This document shows, one piece after another, positions 36,194-47,137 of a stretch of 64,000 bases of DNA. The first letter of the stretch is position 1, and each line of letters starts with the position of its first letter. Where the stretch lies: assembly GCA_022559985.1 (NCBI GenBank), contig JAFJTR010000043.1, positions 186,001 to 250,000 on the forward strand, in the 5' to 3' direction. The translations under genes were made by a program, and so were the position numbers. Below the pieces are notes generated by a model. That model was given only the letters and a program-made list of their open reading frames with translations. It searched no databases and was not told the origin of the DNA. The DNA is from Parastagonospora avenae f. sp. tritici 18332-5 (taxonomy: Eukaryota > Ascomycota > Dothideomycetes > Pleosporales > Phaeosphaeriaceae).

Positions 36194-38176
36194 TTGAGCC
36201 CTGTTGGCGTTTCTTTCATTGAGCCTGTAGACTGCATGGCCTCCCCGCAAGAATCAATCACCACGGTGAGCGGGCGGCGATGTACTCGCTCCCGGGCCCG
36301 AACAGCGGCCTCTTCTATTCTCGCTTCGTCCGAGGCCGCCGTTGTCACTCCCACCGAGGTCACCACATCATCCACTGCGGCACAGGCGCCGCCAGTTCAG
36401 ACGAGTTCCGCAGAAGCAGCTCCTCCTTCTCCACCACCGCCTCCTCCATCTTCAGCGGCAGCAGCGCCGCCTCCGTCTTCAGCTCCAGTAGAACAGCCAG
36501 CCGCTGCGCCAACCACGACGCAAGCGGCAGTTTCTTCGGCACTAGGTACGCCCAGTACTGCTCCTATTCCATCTGCGCCGCGAATTCTACTCCCAAATCC
36601 TGTGCCTTCTCAGCAGGCTGTCGCCCCACCAGAGCGACCAGTGCAGGTCAGCGCACCGGCGCCGGCAGCAGAAGCAGTCGTGTCGTCGGTCGCTCAGGTC
36701 TCGACACCAGTTCCTGCGTTACTAGAGCCTACAACTCTAGTTCCCACAGTTCCCGTACCGACCAGCTCTAACGCAATACCCATAGCTGCTCTGCCACCAT
36801 CTCTCGACCAGTCTTCGGTACTCCCTTCCTTCATATCCCCTCCCGGGACAGCCGAGTCTGCGGTTCTGCCATCATCGCTTGCAGTCGATGCAAACCCCCA
36901 ACCGACCCAGAGTGTCTCGCCATCGGAATCCACGTCAGCGTTAGCAAATGAGCCGGTGGCTGCACAACCGCAGCCGGCCACTTCGGTGTCTGCAGCCCCC
37001 ACCGGAGATGCTGCTGCTGGGGTCATCGGCCCTGGACCGTCAAGCGAATCCGGCGGTGGTGGACTCACATTACCCACGAGCGGCGATGCAAATATTGGAA
37101 GCATTGCCGGTGGGGTCGCAGGCGGTGTTGCTGGACTTGTCCTCATTTGTGGACTGTTATTCTTCTGCTTGCGTAAACGAAAATCGAGGCAGCCACGATG
37201 GGCGGAGAAGAACCTCGAAGGTCCGCGGTTCATGGACAAGATGAAGGCCAAGGCAGCAGGAGTTTGTGTCATGTTTGCAAAGGTGAAAGGATCGAAGAAG
37301 GGGCCCGCCAAGAACCCATACCAGCGGCACAGCCAGCAAGACAGCATCAGTTCCGTCTACTCGAACGCCGATTCCCAAGGATTCTACGCCCCAAGAGACG
37401 TGAAACGCTCTTCAAGTAAGAGCGGCGAAAGGAATCGGTTACGCAAAAAGAACAGCAGCGTTTCTTCACAGTCGACGTTTGCTGGGATCCTGGAAGAACA
37501 TGAAAGGAGCGCAAGAAATCCATTCGCAGACCCCGAGCCGCCTAGGATACTCAGGTTATCGAATCCAGATGCAGCATCGCCTCGAGGACCACTCACGCCC
37601 CAACCAGCACTTACTTCGGCTCAGCCAGCACAAAATCCGTTTGCCTCGGCGTTCGACGAACCCAACTTATTACTGTCGGAACCCGGGCACAAGCGTACAC
37701 AGAGTCAAGCCTCTGCACTGACTGCACATCCACCGTCCTTTGTATTTCCTACAAACCCCACGCGCCGGAAATCCATTGCTAAGAACACGCTTGATCCGCC
37801 ACCACCTAGCCAAGCTTCTGGTCGTAACCAAGCTCGCCGCTCCTCCATGGCACTTCCCACCTTCGACGCCACCTCCACAGCAGCATCTGGTGAGAGCGAC
37901 TATTTCGGCGAGCCAGGCCCAAGCCGACCAGGAACTGGCATGTTTACACCAGGGCTGCCTACCGGCCGGACTGTGCGTCAATCCGATCCCTTCGATCTCG
38001 ACCGTCCTGAAGTCCTCCGCTTCGGCAACGTTCTTGGTCGTAATGAGGTCCGCGCTAGCGTCACAAGGCAAAACACGCGCAGCAAACGAACAAGCAGCGC
38101 AGGCGCAGGCAACTGGTCGAGCGTAAAGGACGCGGCCGCCGGTCCCTTTTCCTGGAACGTTGTTCCCTGGAGGTGA
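36194..38176 (+). CDS. Mucin-like single-pass membrane protein with long cytoplasmic tail
   Basis: The frame encodes up to 660 residues. Residues about 40-300 are Ser/Thr/Ala/Pro-rich with low-complexity runs (PPSPPPPPPSSAAAAPPPSS), typical of heavily O-glycosylated wall-facing regions. A Gly/Ala-rich transmembrane helix follows at about 303-327 (GGVAGGVAGLVLICGLLFF), then a basic stop-transfer CLRKRKSR and a roughly 330-residue tail with possible phosphosites (HKRTQSQASALTAH, TRRKSIAK). This layout resembles fungal wall sensors (Mid2/Wsc type), but no WSC or cysteine domain is visible. The 5' end is uncertain: a signal-peptide-like MLKAPAALAFLSLRLVF starts at 36144 in another frame and could be joined through a weak donor near 36184 and the acceptor CTGTAG at 36225-36230. 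Confidence 0.7.
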   Translation: MSPVGVSFIEPVDCMASPQESITTVSGRRCTRSRARTAASSILASSEAAVVTPTEVTTSSTAAQAPPVQTSSAEAAPPSPPPPPPSSAAAAPPPSSAPVEQPAAAPTTTQAAVSSALGTPSTAPIPSAPRILLPNPVPSQQAVAPPERPVQVSAPAPAAEAVVSSVAQVSTPVPALLEPTTLVPTVPVPTSSNAIPIAALPPSLDQSSVLPSFISPPGTAESAVLPSSLAVDANPQPTQSVSPSESTSALANEPVAAQPQPATSVSAAPTGDAAAGVIGPGPSSESGGGGLTLPTSGDANIGSIAGGVAGGVAGLVLICGLLFFCLRKRKSRQPRWAEKNLEGPRFMDKMKAKAAGVCVMFAKVKGSKKGPAKNPYQRHSQQDSISSVYSNADSQGFYAPRDVKRSSSKSGERNRLRKKNSSVSSQSTFAGILEEHERSARNPFADPEPPRILRLSNPDAASPRGPLTPQPALTSAQPAQNPFASAFDEPNLLLSEPGHKRTQSQASALTAHPPSFVFPTNPTRRKSIAKNTLDPPPPSQASGRNQARRSSMALPTFDATSTAASGESDYFGEPGPSRPGTGMFTPGLPTGRTVRQSDPFDLDRPEVLRFGNVLGRNEVRASVTRQNTRSKRTSSAGAGNWSSVKDAAAGPFSWNVVPWR

Positions 38177-39160
38177 CCTTGATGGTCCACACAGACAGAG
38201 ACGAGCAGATCGCGCAAGCTGCCGGCGCACAAGTCGCGACACAAAAGGACGATATACGTAATGACGGATGATGAATTCTTTTCCCCAACTCCCACATTAT
38301 TCGACGATGGCAGGAAGTATTCCGAAGGATCCATCGCTGGCGCATTACATTCATCTAGGTGGGAATCACAAATCTTGTACTCATAGCATAGCCTCTTTCT
38401 TTTTTGACCTCGCAATTTACCTTAGTTAGCGTTTAGCTTAGAATACCCCCTGTCCTGACGACATTCTCCTGACGACATTCGCTCAAATCAAATATACAAC
38501 CTCTCAAAATCAAAGCCCTGTCCCATTTTTTTGGGTGAACGTGAGTCAGTGTGCGACAGGCCAAGGCTGGCTTGAAGAAGTGGGTGAAACGCTGCAGCCT
38601 GAGGATTTGTCAAACTGGCACCACCGCGGAGAAGCTAGCGGCAAAGGAGGGAACGCCACGATACCTAGCATGGCTAGGTTCTTGACGCGCTGGTGTGCAT
38701 GGTAGGCTGCGGCACGGGACGCACGGGATGTACATCATCCGCTTCCGCTTTGCGCATTATGGGCTTGTGTGCTCATGGAAGGAATGCCCTGCTGGCTTGA
38801 GAGAAGTCAGTTCGAGGCACAGAAAAAAAAAGGATGGTTTTGCAGATTTTGACCATTGTGTTCTTCATTAACCTAGATACATATCAAGCCATATATGACA
38901 GAGCCTTCAGCGCCGAGGTGTGTCTTTCCTGTCATGCCATGATGTGAAAAAAAAATCCGTGTTTGTTTCTGAGCCAACTTCCTCTTCAATCCCAGCTCAT
39001 ATACCACAGCAAGGCATGTTCAAGTGCCGTGGATTGAGAAGACAGCTCAGATATGCAGAGGAAAGGCGCTCAAGTGGCAACCCAATAACAAAGCAAGTAC
39101 CAAAGACAAACCCGCGCAAAATTTATATCAGGTAGATGACAGTTCAGATAGGGTACTCGA
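38177..39160. repeat. Convergent intergenic region with a 14-bp duplication
   Basis: TCCTGACGACATTC occurs twice in tandem at 38453-38480. A short A-run lies near 38822. No gene is supported between the membrane-protein stop and the APN1 stop. Confidence 0.5.
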
Positions 39161-40750
39161 TCACTCAGCCTCGTCTTCCTCTTCATCGCTCTCGACCTTC
39201 TTCTTGGCTTTGCTCTTCCTGGGCTTTGCTTCCTTGCTCTCTGTCGTCGTGGCGGCCTTCTTGGCCCTTGGCTTGGTAGGTTTGGCATCCTTAATCTTCT
39301 TGCGCTCGACCTGGTCATTGACCTTGTCACGCTCAGCTTGGCCTTGAATGTGAAGCTTAGTCTCCAGCTCCTTGAACTCATCCGATTCGATGTCCATGCC
39401 AACGAGGCTCTCGAGCATTTTGATCTCTCGTGCCCATATGCCCTTGTCGTCGATCTTCTTGCCATTCTCATCGACACTGTCTACGGGTGTCTCGAGCACC
39501 ATGGGAAGCCCGTGAAGGCGCTTGTCATTCACAATGTTATGGAATGAGCTTAGGCCAAGGAAGCCTGTACCGATGTTTGCATGTAGATCGCGGTAGCTAG
39601 CCAGCGGAGCCTTGCTGTCGTTCATGTGAAGGGCTTTGAGGTACTTTAGGCCAATGACATCGTCGAACTCCTTCATCGAGGCAGAGTACGCCTCAGGAGT
39701 TCGGAGGTCATAACCCGCAGCGAAGACGTGGCAGGTGTCCAGGCATACGCCGACTCTAGTCTTGTCGTCGACCAATTTAATGATCTCAGCAAGATCAGCG
39801 AATGTGCCACCAATGGTGTTGCCTAGCGACGCCATTGTCTCGAGTACGGCAACAACGTCACCGCTGGCTTTGTCCTGGTGCGCCTCGTTGATGTTCTGTG
39901 CAATGAGGCGTATGCCCTCCTCGCGCGTCGTCGCATTCGCGTTGCCGGGGTGAAAGTTGTAGAGTTTGATGCCCAGCGTCTTGCAGCGCTCAAGATCGTT
40001 TAGAAAGGAGCCGTAAGCTTGCTTCTTCCGCGCTGGATCCGGATGGGCAAGATTTACCAGGTATGAGCCATGAGGCAGACAGCATTTTGCAGCGTCGAAT
40101 CCGTGCTCCTTACAGCCTGCAATGAAGAGGTTCGCAACCTCAGGCGTGAGAGCTATGCTCTCCCATTTCCGCTGGCTCTTGAGAAAAATGGCGAAGGCGT
40201 TGCCACTGGACACGTTAGCGATCGCGATGCGAGATTGCAGAGCTCGACTTACCCGATATGTACAATGTTCGGGAGGGAATGCTGCACGCCTAAACGTTGA
40301 TTGACCAGGCCGCGTTAGTCTATGGTCTTCTCCATTGAATAATTGAAGGGGGGAGTGAAACTAACCTCCGGCAGTGCTAACATGAGCGCCCATGAGCAGG
40401 GGACTGTTCTTTGTCCGCGACTCAAGTGGAGCCTGGTCGTCCTGCTTCTTCATGCGGGCTGCTTTCTTCTTCGCGGGCTTGTTCTCGCTATCACCATCTT
40501 CTTCGGCAATATTGTTAGCCTTTACCTTGTTGACTGCACGTTGCTTCTTTGGTGGAGCAGCAATTCCGTCAGCGACATCTTCTTCAGCCTGAGTCTTGGT
40601 GCGCTTTGAAGCTTTGGTCTCGGTCATTGCTTTGCGCTTCTTGCTGGTAGTGGGCTTGGCCTCGACGTTGCTTTCGACCTGATCGATCAGGCTTTCAGCA
40701 ACAGGCGACAGCGACGGCTCTGATGAAGGAGCAGGGAGTTTGTTGGCCAT
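39161..40750 (-). CDS. APN1: AP endonuclease IV (Apn1)
   Basis: Three exons (introns 40206-40252 and 40290-40365) give 488 residues from the Met at 40750 (MANKLPAPS). Endonuclease IV cleaves the phosphodiester bond 5' to abasic sites in base-excision repair. The catalytic TIM barrel begins at LLMGAHVSTAGG. It contains CCLPHGSYLVNLAHP, LYNFHPGN, AVLETMASLGN, GVCLDTCHVFAAGYD, ALHMNDSKAPLASYRD and MVLETPVDS, which carry the His/Asp/Glu zinc ligands of the family. Lys-rich tracts at both ends (TSKKRKAMTETKASKRTK; KPTKPRAKKAATT) are likely nuclear signals. The frame remains open for 204 codons upstream of this Met, so a longer, possibly mitochondrial form is conceivable. It is divergent from DIM1. 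Confidence 0.92.
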
Positions 40751-41481
40751 AGTGGAATAGTTGAGGAGTGTTTCGCGTTCAAGTGGAGAGGGATTGCGTG
40801 CGAGTGTGGTATAGAAGCGATCGGAGCAGCGAGGGGTCGAAGGTGTTATATAGCAGATACGAGCGGCACCTTGCTGATGACGCAGTCGGGAGCGGTTAAG
40901 GTGAGAGTGGACTTCCGAAGACTGGTGAGAGAAATTGCCACTGGCTCTTTGAGCTTCCGCAACCTGGGTGAAGGACGATAAGGAGACTAAGGTTTGAGAG
41001 TAGAGTCGGTTGAGATTTGTGGGGTTGAACGACGATAGGAGTGGGGTTTGAAAACGCGAGGGACTGAAGTAACCTTGGAGAGGCGCGATAGGAGAGCGGA
41101 ATTTTGTACTGCAGCTGAAGGTACAATCGCCGTTGCGCGAAAAGGTGGAGTGCAAACGCGGTTTCGATGACGGCGACGAGAACTTTAGGAAGGAGCAGAT
41201 GTGGAAAGAGCTGGTAAAGGAGCGACTAGAACACGAAGAAAACGATTTAATTGCAAAGAATTGAGGAACAAATGTCATACAGCAGAAAGGGTCACAAACA
41301 TCAATTGAGCTCGATGTGACCTCGATGCAGGACCGGACGTGACGCGTTGAGTTCAACGCCAAAGCACGTGCGCCAGTCCCGCCAAAAAGTTAATCGATAA
41401 GCTCGCAACGCCAAAAATTTGGCCCACATCCCGCACGCATCCCCAACACCACCACGGCATACACACGCCCGCCCGCCCAAT
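40751..41481. promoter_or_regulatory. APN1-DIM1 divergent region, open in the APN1 frame
   Basis: The 731 bp separate the two ATGs. In the APN1 frame there is no stop from 41362 to 40750. The encoded text is rich in Ser, Phe, Arg and Lys and poor in acids (AIKSFSSCSSRSFTSSFHIC). It may be leader, or an alternative N-terminus for organelle targeting. CATCACGCC-like motifs and pyrimidine tracts near 41420-41480 precede DIM1. Confidence 0.45.
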
Positions 41482-42618
41482 ATGCCCAAAGACAAGCGAA
41501 AACGCCCCTCGGGCGCCGACTCCTCGCCCTATGCCAAACCCACCTCCGCCAAAGCCTCGGCAGCGCACTCCATCTTCAAAATGGACAAAGATCTCGGCCA
41601 GCACATTCTCAAAAACCCCGGTGTCGCCAGCGCCATTGTGCAGAAAGCCTTCCTCAAGCAGTCAGACCATGTCCTTGAAGTCGGTCCGGGAACAGGAAAT
41701 CTGACGGTTCTCATATTGAAAGCTGCCAAAGCGGTGACGGCAGTGGAAATGGACCCGCGCATGGCCGCCGAATTAACGAAGCGTGTCCAAGGGACGCCCG
41801 AGGCGAAGAGGCTCAAAGTCATTCTGGGCGATGTGATCAAGACGGAATTGCCGCATTTCGACGTGTGCATCAGCAACACACCATATCAGATTTCGTCACC
41901 GTTGGTGTTTAAGCTACTTAGCTTGCCGAGTCCGCCGCGCAGTTGCATTCTCATGTTTCAGCGGGAGTTCGCGATGAGGTTGTTTGCAAAGCCTGGGGAG
42001 AAGCTGTACAGTCGGTTGAGTGTGAATGTCCAGATGTGGGCAAAAGTCAGCCATATAATGAAGGTTGGGCGGAACAACTTCAATCCGCCGCCGCTGGTGG
42101 AATCGAACGTTGTACGGATCGAGCCAAAGTTTCCGCGGCCACAGATTGCGTATGAGGAGTGGGACGGCTTGCTCAGGATTACATTCGTGCGCAAGAACAG
42201 GACGCTGAGGGCGAGTTTCCTGGGCACGGCCGCTGTCGTGGAATTGCTGGCGAGCAACTACCGCCTCTTTTGCGCACAGAACAACATTGAACTCGACGAC
42301 TCGCCAGTCGGCCCCGAAGATGAGGCGGAGGCCATGGAGGTCGATGCCGCCGAAGAAGAGTTCAACGGTTTCTCCGACCCCGACGATCCGGACGACGAGC
42401 TGCCCGACTTTTTCAAGCAGATGCAGGCGGAGGGCAAGAAGAAGAATGGTGTGAACAGAAAGAGGAAGGGAAGAGTCAGTGAGTTGGTGCGAGAAAAGGT
42501 CAGAAAGGTTCTAGAGGACGATACAGAGCTGGCAGACAAGCGAGCGAGAATGTGTGACGAGGGTGATTTCTTGAAGCTGTTGTATGCGTTCAATCAGGAG
42601 GGCATACACTTCAGCTAG
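41482..42618 (+). CDS. DIM1: 18S rRNA (adenine-N6,N6) dimethyltransferase Dim1
   Basis: Single-exon gene of 378 residues from MPKDKRKRPSG. An upstream in-frame ATG at 41419 gives 21 extra, Pro/His-rich residues and is less likely. This KsgA/Dim1 enzyme dimethylates two adjacent adenines near the 3' end of 18S rRNA and is needed for pre-rRNA cleavage. Motif I is LEVGPGTGNLT (about 65-75). The acidic SAM-binding VEMD is near 88-91, GDVIKTELP near 116-124, and the catalytic motif is SNTPYQISSPLVFKLL (131-146). An acidic insert (EDEAEAMEVDAAEEEF) and a basic C-terminus (RKRKGRVSELVREKVRKVL) resemble those of other fungal Dim1 proteins. Confidence 0.95.
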   Translation: MPKDKRKRPSGADSSPYAKPTSAKASAAHSIFKMDKDLGQHILKNPGVASAIVQKAFLKQSDHVLEVGPGTGNLTVLILKAAKAVTAVEMDPRMAAELTKRVQGTPEAKRLKVILGDVIKTELPHFDVCISNTPYQISSPLVFKLLSLPSPPRSCILMFQREFAMRLFAKPGEKLYSRLSVNVQMWAKVSHIMKVGRNNFNPPPLVESNVVRIEPKFPRPQIAYEEWDGLLRITFVRKNRTLRASFLGTAAVVELLASNYRLFCAQNNIELDDSPVGPEDEAEAMEVDAAEEEFNGFSDPDDPDDELPDFFKQMQAEGKKKNGVNRKRKGRVSELVREKVRKVLEDDTELADKRARMCDEGDFLKLLYAFNQEGIHFS

Positions 42619-42742
42619 AGCGGAGAGGGTCTGTGCATTCTACGGCGTTACGACAAGCATAATGGCGTTGGGGTATACCAAAAAGTATGGCGGCGATTGA
42701 ATATTCAGCTGCCACGACACGAGTCTATATTGACATCAAAAT

Positions 42743-44461
42743 CTATATGTCCGCTTCGAACGGCCTCACTACTAGCCCCTTCTCTTGCAGGTGATCCTTG
42801 ACCTGCTTCACAGTATAGTCGCCTCTGTGGAACATACCCGCGCCTAACGCAGCGTCTGTCCGTGTTCGCGCAAACACCTCTTCAAAATGTCCTGGGTTGC
42901 CGGCCCCACTGCTAGCAATTACCGGTATCTTAATCGCATCCTTGACATCGTTGATGAGTTCAAGGTCAAATCCACTGTTACTTCCGTCCTGGTCTATGCA
43001 ATTCAGAAGAATCTCGCCTGCGCCCATGGCTTCAACTGCAGTGACTAACTGCCGCACGTCAAAGTCTCGACCTTCGCGACCACCTTTGATGGTGCATTGG
43101 TACCAGCAGTACTCTTCGCCGTTAGGCCCAGGTCGACTTGTCTTGATGACATGGTGTGGTGTCGACTCTGGTGACTGCACGTAGACACGTTTTGGGTCGA
43201 CACTGACGACAACAGCCTGGTTGCCGTAGGCCGAGGAGATACTCTCGATCGCAGTGTTACCCGCTAACTTGCTTCCTCGCGCATAGTACTCCTCAGCTGC
43301 TATGACGGCATTCGAGCCTATGCTGACCTTGTCCGCACCAGACTTAAAATACATCGTCGCAATATCGAGGGCTGAGATTTTGGTGCCGTCTGTGTCCACT
43401 GTGTCCTGTATGCCACCGCCAATCGTGAGTGGTACAAAGACCGTTTCGCTCGTCCGACGTAGAATTTCCAGCATCGGTATATCCGCTACAGGGCAGTTGC
43501 GAAAAGATGTGATGTTGAGGAAGGTGACCTCGTCAGCGCCTTGCTCATAGTACTTTTTCGCCATCTCCACCGGTTTACCCAGGTTGCGCACCGCGTTTCC
43601 GGCGCCCTCTTTTTCCCGAACATCGTACATGTCGCCTTTGGTCACCACCAGATCGCCCTGATCGTTTGTTCGCACATCAAGACACGCGATGACACGTCTC
43701 GTGAGGCCTTCTTTCGTGTCCGCCATGGAAAGCTGTCTCGGCAACTTCTGAGACCTGGTCCCCTCAAGGAAAGCCTTGAGTACGCGCAGACCCGGTGCAC
43801 CGCTCTTCTCGGGATGGAATTGTGTCGCGAAAACATTGTCCTTAGCCACCGCGCCAATGAACTCTTCGTTGCCATACCGTGCGGTTGCGACTGTCCAGCC
43901 CAACTTTTCCAGTTTGCCCTCTTCGTATGGTGCGGCGTACGAGTGGACATAGTAGTACTTCGAGGTCGGTCGCAATCCGTAGAATGAGTCATCGGTGGCT
44001 TGACCAGTGCGTGATGTGTCCGCGCTGTTCCAACCAATGTGCGGCACGCTCTTGTCCTTGTCGTCGAACTTCTTCAGTTGGGATGGGATTATGCCCAAAC
44101 CCTTCACATTCGGGTCCTCTTCCGACCCCTCGAACAGAGCTTGTATACCAACACAGATTCCCATAAACGACTTGCCGGCCTTGATGTGTTCGCGGATAGG
44201 CTCAATGTAGCCCGCCTTTTCCAACTGTGACAGGCAATGTCCAAAGTGGCCGACGCCAGGGATGATGAGTTTCTAGAGAGGCATCTGCATCAGCGCATGT
44301 CAACTCGTGCCTACTATCGCAGTTCGGACGAGTCATACTTCTGCGGAAGGGAGATCGGCCGGCGACTTCACCCACTCGACAGTGTAGCCGACCTTCTCAA
44401 TGGCATTGACGAGCGAGCGGACATTGCCCGCGACGTAATCTAGGAGGTGAACAGTCGGCAT
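42743..44461 (-). CDS. HIS7: Imidazole glycerol phosphate synthase (HisHF bifunctional)
   Basis: Two exons (intron 44273-44338, GTATGA to CTCTAG) encode 550 residues, the usual length for fungal His7. The N-terminal glutamine amidotransferase starts MPTVHLLDYVAGNVRSLVNA. It has the nucleophile Cys81 in GICVGIQALFEG and the His194/Glu196 pair in FATQFHPEKSG. The C-terminal cyclase barrel starts near RRVIACLDVRTNDQGDLVVT (catalytic Asp). It carries TIGGGIQDTVD, DKVSIGSNAV and, near the end, NCIDQDGSNSGFDLEL and ASSGAGNPGHFEEVF. The protein makes IGP and AICAR in step 5-6 of histidine synthesis, with ammonia channelled between domains. It is divergent from IMP3. Confidence 0.96.
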
Positions 44462-44797
44462 GTTGGTGGTCTCAATTGAGTGAAATGAGTGTGTGAGGAA
44501 CAAGGAACGTCTAGAGTCAATTGCTGGAAATTATAGTCTCAATGTCTGGACTCAATGACTGTAATCAATGACTGCAAATAAATGTGGACCCTGCCGTCGT
44601 TGGTCGGGATGGTGGGGCGGTGACGATAGCGCTAGGACGCGACTAGCGTGCTGGGGAAAATGTTCGGAGCTTCGACTTTTTGAACATTCCCTTGGGCACG
44701 CCAACCCTCGCCATATCTCCGCCCACGACACCTACCAAGGCCCTCAATCCACCACAAATACTGCAGAGAGCACAGCCAATCAAACCCCATTGCCAAT
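44462..44797. promoter_or_regulatory. HIS7-IMP3 shared promoter
   Basis: 336 bp between divergent ATGs. CAATGACT/TCAATGACTG-like repeats occur near 44545-44575. TGACT cores resemble Gcn4/CpcA sites, which often control histidine genes, but no perfect TGACTCA palindrome was found. Confidence 0.35.
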
Positions 44798-45462
44798 ATG
44801 GTGCGAAAGCTCAAGCATCATGAGCAGAAGCTGCTCAAGAAGGTAAGAGCCCCAGCGCGCCTTCCCTGGCATCTCACCAACAACACAGGTCGACTTCAAC
44901 ACATACAAATCCGACAATGACCACCGGGAAGCGGCAGTAATGCGCCGGTATGCCATCCAAGGCCGTGACGACTACCGCAAGTACAACCAGCTGTGTGGCT
45001 CCATGCGCCAACTCGCCCACCGCCTGGCCAACCTCGACCCGTCCGACCCTTTTCGACGAAAGCACGAGGATTTGATGTTGGAAAAGCTGTTTGATTTGGG
45101 TGTCCTTGGCACCGGTGGCGGAGGCCGCGGCAAGCTGAGCGACGTCGAGCACAAAGTCACAGTGTCTGCCTTTGCGCGGAGAAGGTTACCAGTCATCATG
45201 ACCCGGTTACGCATGTCAGATCACATTCAGGCTGCGATAAAGCTCATTGAGCAAGGTCACGTTCGGGTGGGCACAGATGTCATCACAGATCCGGCATATC
45301 TCGTCACTCGGTAAGCAGCACCACCATGCTTGGCGCGAACTGTCGCTAACAAGAACCAGAAACATGGAGGACTTCGTTACTTGGGTTGATTCCTCTAAAA
45401 TCAAGCGCAACATTATGAAGTACCGCGACAAGCTGGACGATTTCGAGCTCGAGGCGCTATGA
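44798..45462 (+). CDS. IMP3: U3 snoRNP protein Imp3
   Basis: Three exons (introns 44843-44888 and 45311-45359) encode 189 residues; yeast Imp3 has 183. The conserved start MVRKLKHHEQKLLKK joins VDFNTYKSDNDHREAAVMRR. The S4-like RNA-binding domain is RRLPVIMTRLRMSDHIQAAI, then IEQGHVRVGTDVITDPAYLV. The end, NMEDFVTWVDSSKIKRNIMK, matches the family. Imp3 pairs U3 snoRNA with pre-rRNA in the SSU processome. It is divergent from HIS7. Confidence 0.96.
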
Positions 45463-45781
45463 GGACTTAGTGTGTCGAACAGACCGGCGCCGGCGTTCAA
45501 AGATACCACAGCATTTGCAGGCGTTTTCAGTACTACAATTTAGGATCTTCATGTCTGTATCTCAGGTTTCTCTTTTGTGCGGGCCCAAACTGGCCTGCAC
45601 TACCTTCTTCGCCGTGCTCACCTCTCAGGTGCACGTCTCGAAACATGCTACCGTTCTTCATCACACATCCCGTCGACCGACCTCGGCTCGACGTGTCTTC
45701 TTCTAGACATACCTCTGCGTCCTCTCCTCTTTTTCCGCACAAGGAATTTTCGCGCCTTCTTCTTATCGAAATACCCATAGC
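45463..45781. other. Convergent intergenic region, nothing recognised
   Basis: 319 bp between the IMP3 stop and the first member of the GSMQVKGI family. The opposing open frames here have no domain. Confidence 0.5.
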
Positions 45782-46516
45782 TTATGCACTTCTGTATCCC
45801 TGTTTTGGTCGATCTTCGCGGACTTCGCGTATGCCCTTGACTTGCATACTGCCAAAGTTCATATCGACCGAATTCGAAGTGTCCCACGACCTCTTTGACT
45901 TGCGCGAAAGCGGTAGGCTCGGGCGTTGTGGCATGGGCGCACTTGTGAGGGCTGGCGGGGTCTCCTCTGCATCTTTGAGGAACGATTCGAAATCGAAATT
46001 ATCGAGCGATGGGTCGTCGAATGGGTGTATGAATGGTTGCGCGCAAGCTGGCCTGGGTGCCGGTGGTGTGGATGGGAAAGCATGCTTAAATGGTACAGGA
46101 TCGATTGGACCTTTATCTTCGTCGAAGATAGAGACGAGCTCTTGAACAACAACACTGCTGGCCTCTTTCTCTGATGCATCGACCAGCATGGCTTCTTTGA
46201 CACATCCCTTCTCGTACGTCGTCCGTACTTGCAACCCCCTAGCATATTGGGCAATGCTTGCGGGCAGTGCCTTTGTAGCTTCACTGTCCCACGTCTTTTC
46301 GCAGACCTCAAGCATCCCTACCGACTCGACACCACCTTTCTCGCATTCTGAGACTGCATCGGAGCCGGACTGAAGCCATTTAGGAGCGTCGGGCAGACGA
46401 ATGCTAGCTCGTTTTTGGCGCAGGTAGAGGATGGCGGTTGTTGCGAGGAAGCAGAGACTGAAAAGAGCGACGATGGAGCCCATGACTATGCTTGTAATCA
46501 TTTCAGAGGCGAGCAT
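45782..46516 (-). CDS. GSMQVKGI-family membrane protein 1 (244 aa)
   Basis: Single-exon frame starting MLASEMITSIVMGS. One transmembrane helix lies at about 8-32, at the very N-terminus, followed by the basic stop LRQKRASIR. By the positive-inside rule, the long tail faces the cytosol. The tail is acidic and serine-rich (VVVQELVSIFDEDKGPIDP, FDDPSLDNFDFESFLKD) and ends NFGSMQVKGIREVREDRPKQ. That C-terminal motif is shared with the next three loci, while the middle is not. There is no cleavable signal peptide and no enzyme motif. It is the largest member of the cluster. I do not recognise the family. Confidence 0.7.
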   Translation of the reverse strand: MLASEMITSIVMGSIVALFSLCFLATTAILYLRQKRASIRLPDAPKWLQSGSDAVSECEKGGVESVGMLEVCEKTWDSEATKALPASIAQYARGLQVRTTYEKGCVKEAMLVDASEKEASSVVVQELVSIFDEDKGPIDPVPFKHAFPSTPPAPRPACAQPFIHPFDDPSLDNFDFESFLKDAEETPPALTSAPMPQRPSLPLSRKSKRSWDTSNSVDMNFGSMQVKGIREVREDRPKQGYRSA

Positions 46517-47137
46517 TGTGTCGTTCTGGGAGTTGTCGACAGCTAAGAGACGTTTAGGGTGGCAGAGCGTTGATGCGAAGTTCGTAGTCGAAGAGCTGCC
46601 TTGCGAGCATTCGCATAAATATCTAACAGCGACGTGTAGTAGGTTTACTTGCGATAACAGGCGTCAGGTTTGTTTGTGTATACACACTTTAGAACTGCGC
46701 GGGGCTATGTATGCGGCACGGTTGGGGCAGTGCATGAGCGACAGGGGTGTTTGGCCCCCAAAAGTTAAAATACGCCCATTTAGGTGGTGCAGGTATCGGT
46801 ACGTGCTGGATGCCTTAAAGTGCACATGCTGCGATGCATTCGTGCACTGAATGCGTGAATACTGGAACGAAATATGTCAAGCCGCCTGAGCTTGACCATT
46901 AGGAAAGTGCAAGGTTTTTAGTCTCGAGAGCAAGTTGATCCGTGGCGCATCGGTCGTTCACTCGAACGGATCTCCACGAGTACTTCGCAGAGAAAACGCG
47001 CCTCATTACAACTTCTTTCTTATAACAACTCTACATATCCTTCCCTAATTCTAGAGACATGTCAGTAATGAATGCGTGTATCATTATAGTCAGGCCCAGC
47101 TAACTTGGATTTCTCGCACCATGTCTGTCCTCCAAGA
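46517..47137. other. Intergenic, upstream region of family member 1
   Basis: 621 bp with no supported gene or repeat. No further copy of the C-terminal signature was found here. Confidence 0.5.

Noticed and set aside
44500..44580. Gcn4/CpcA binding sites in the HIS7 promoter
   Set aside because: Only TGACT half-sites are seen; no TGACTCA palindrome.
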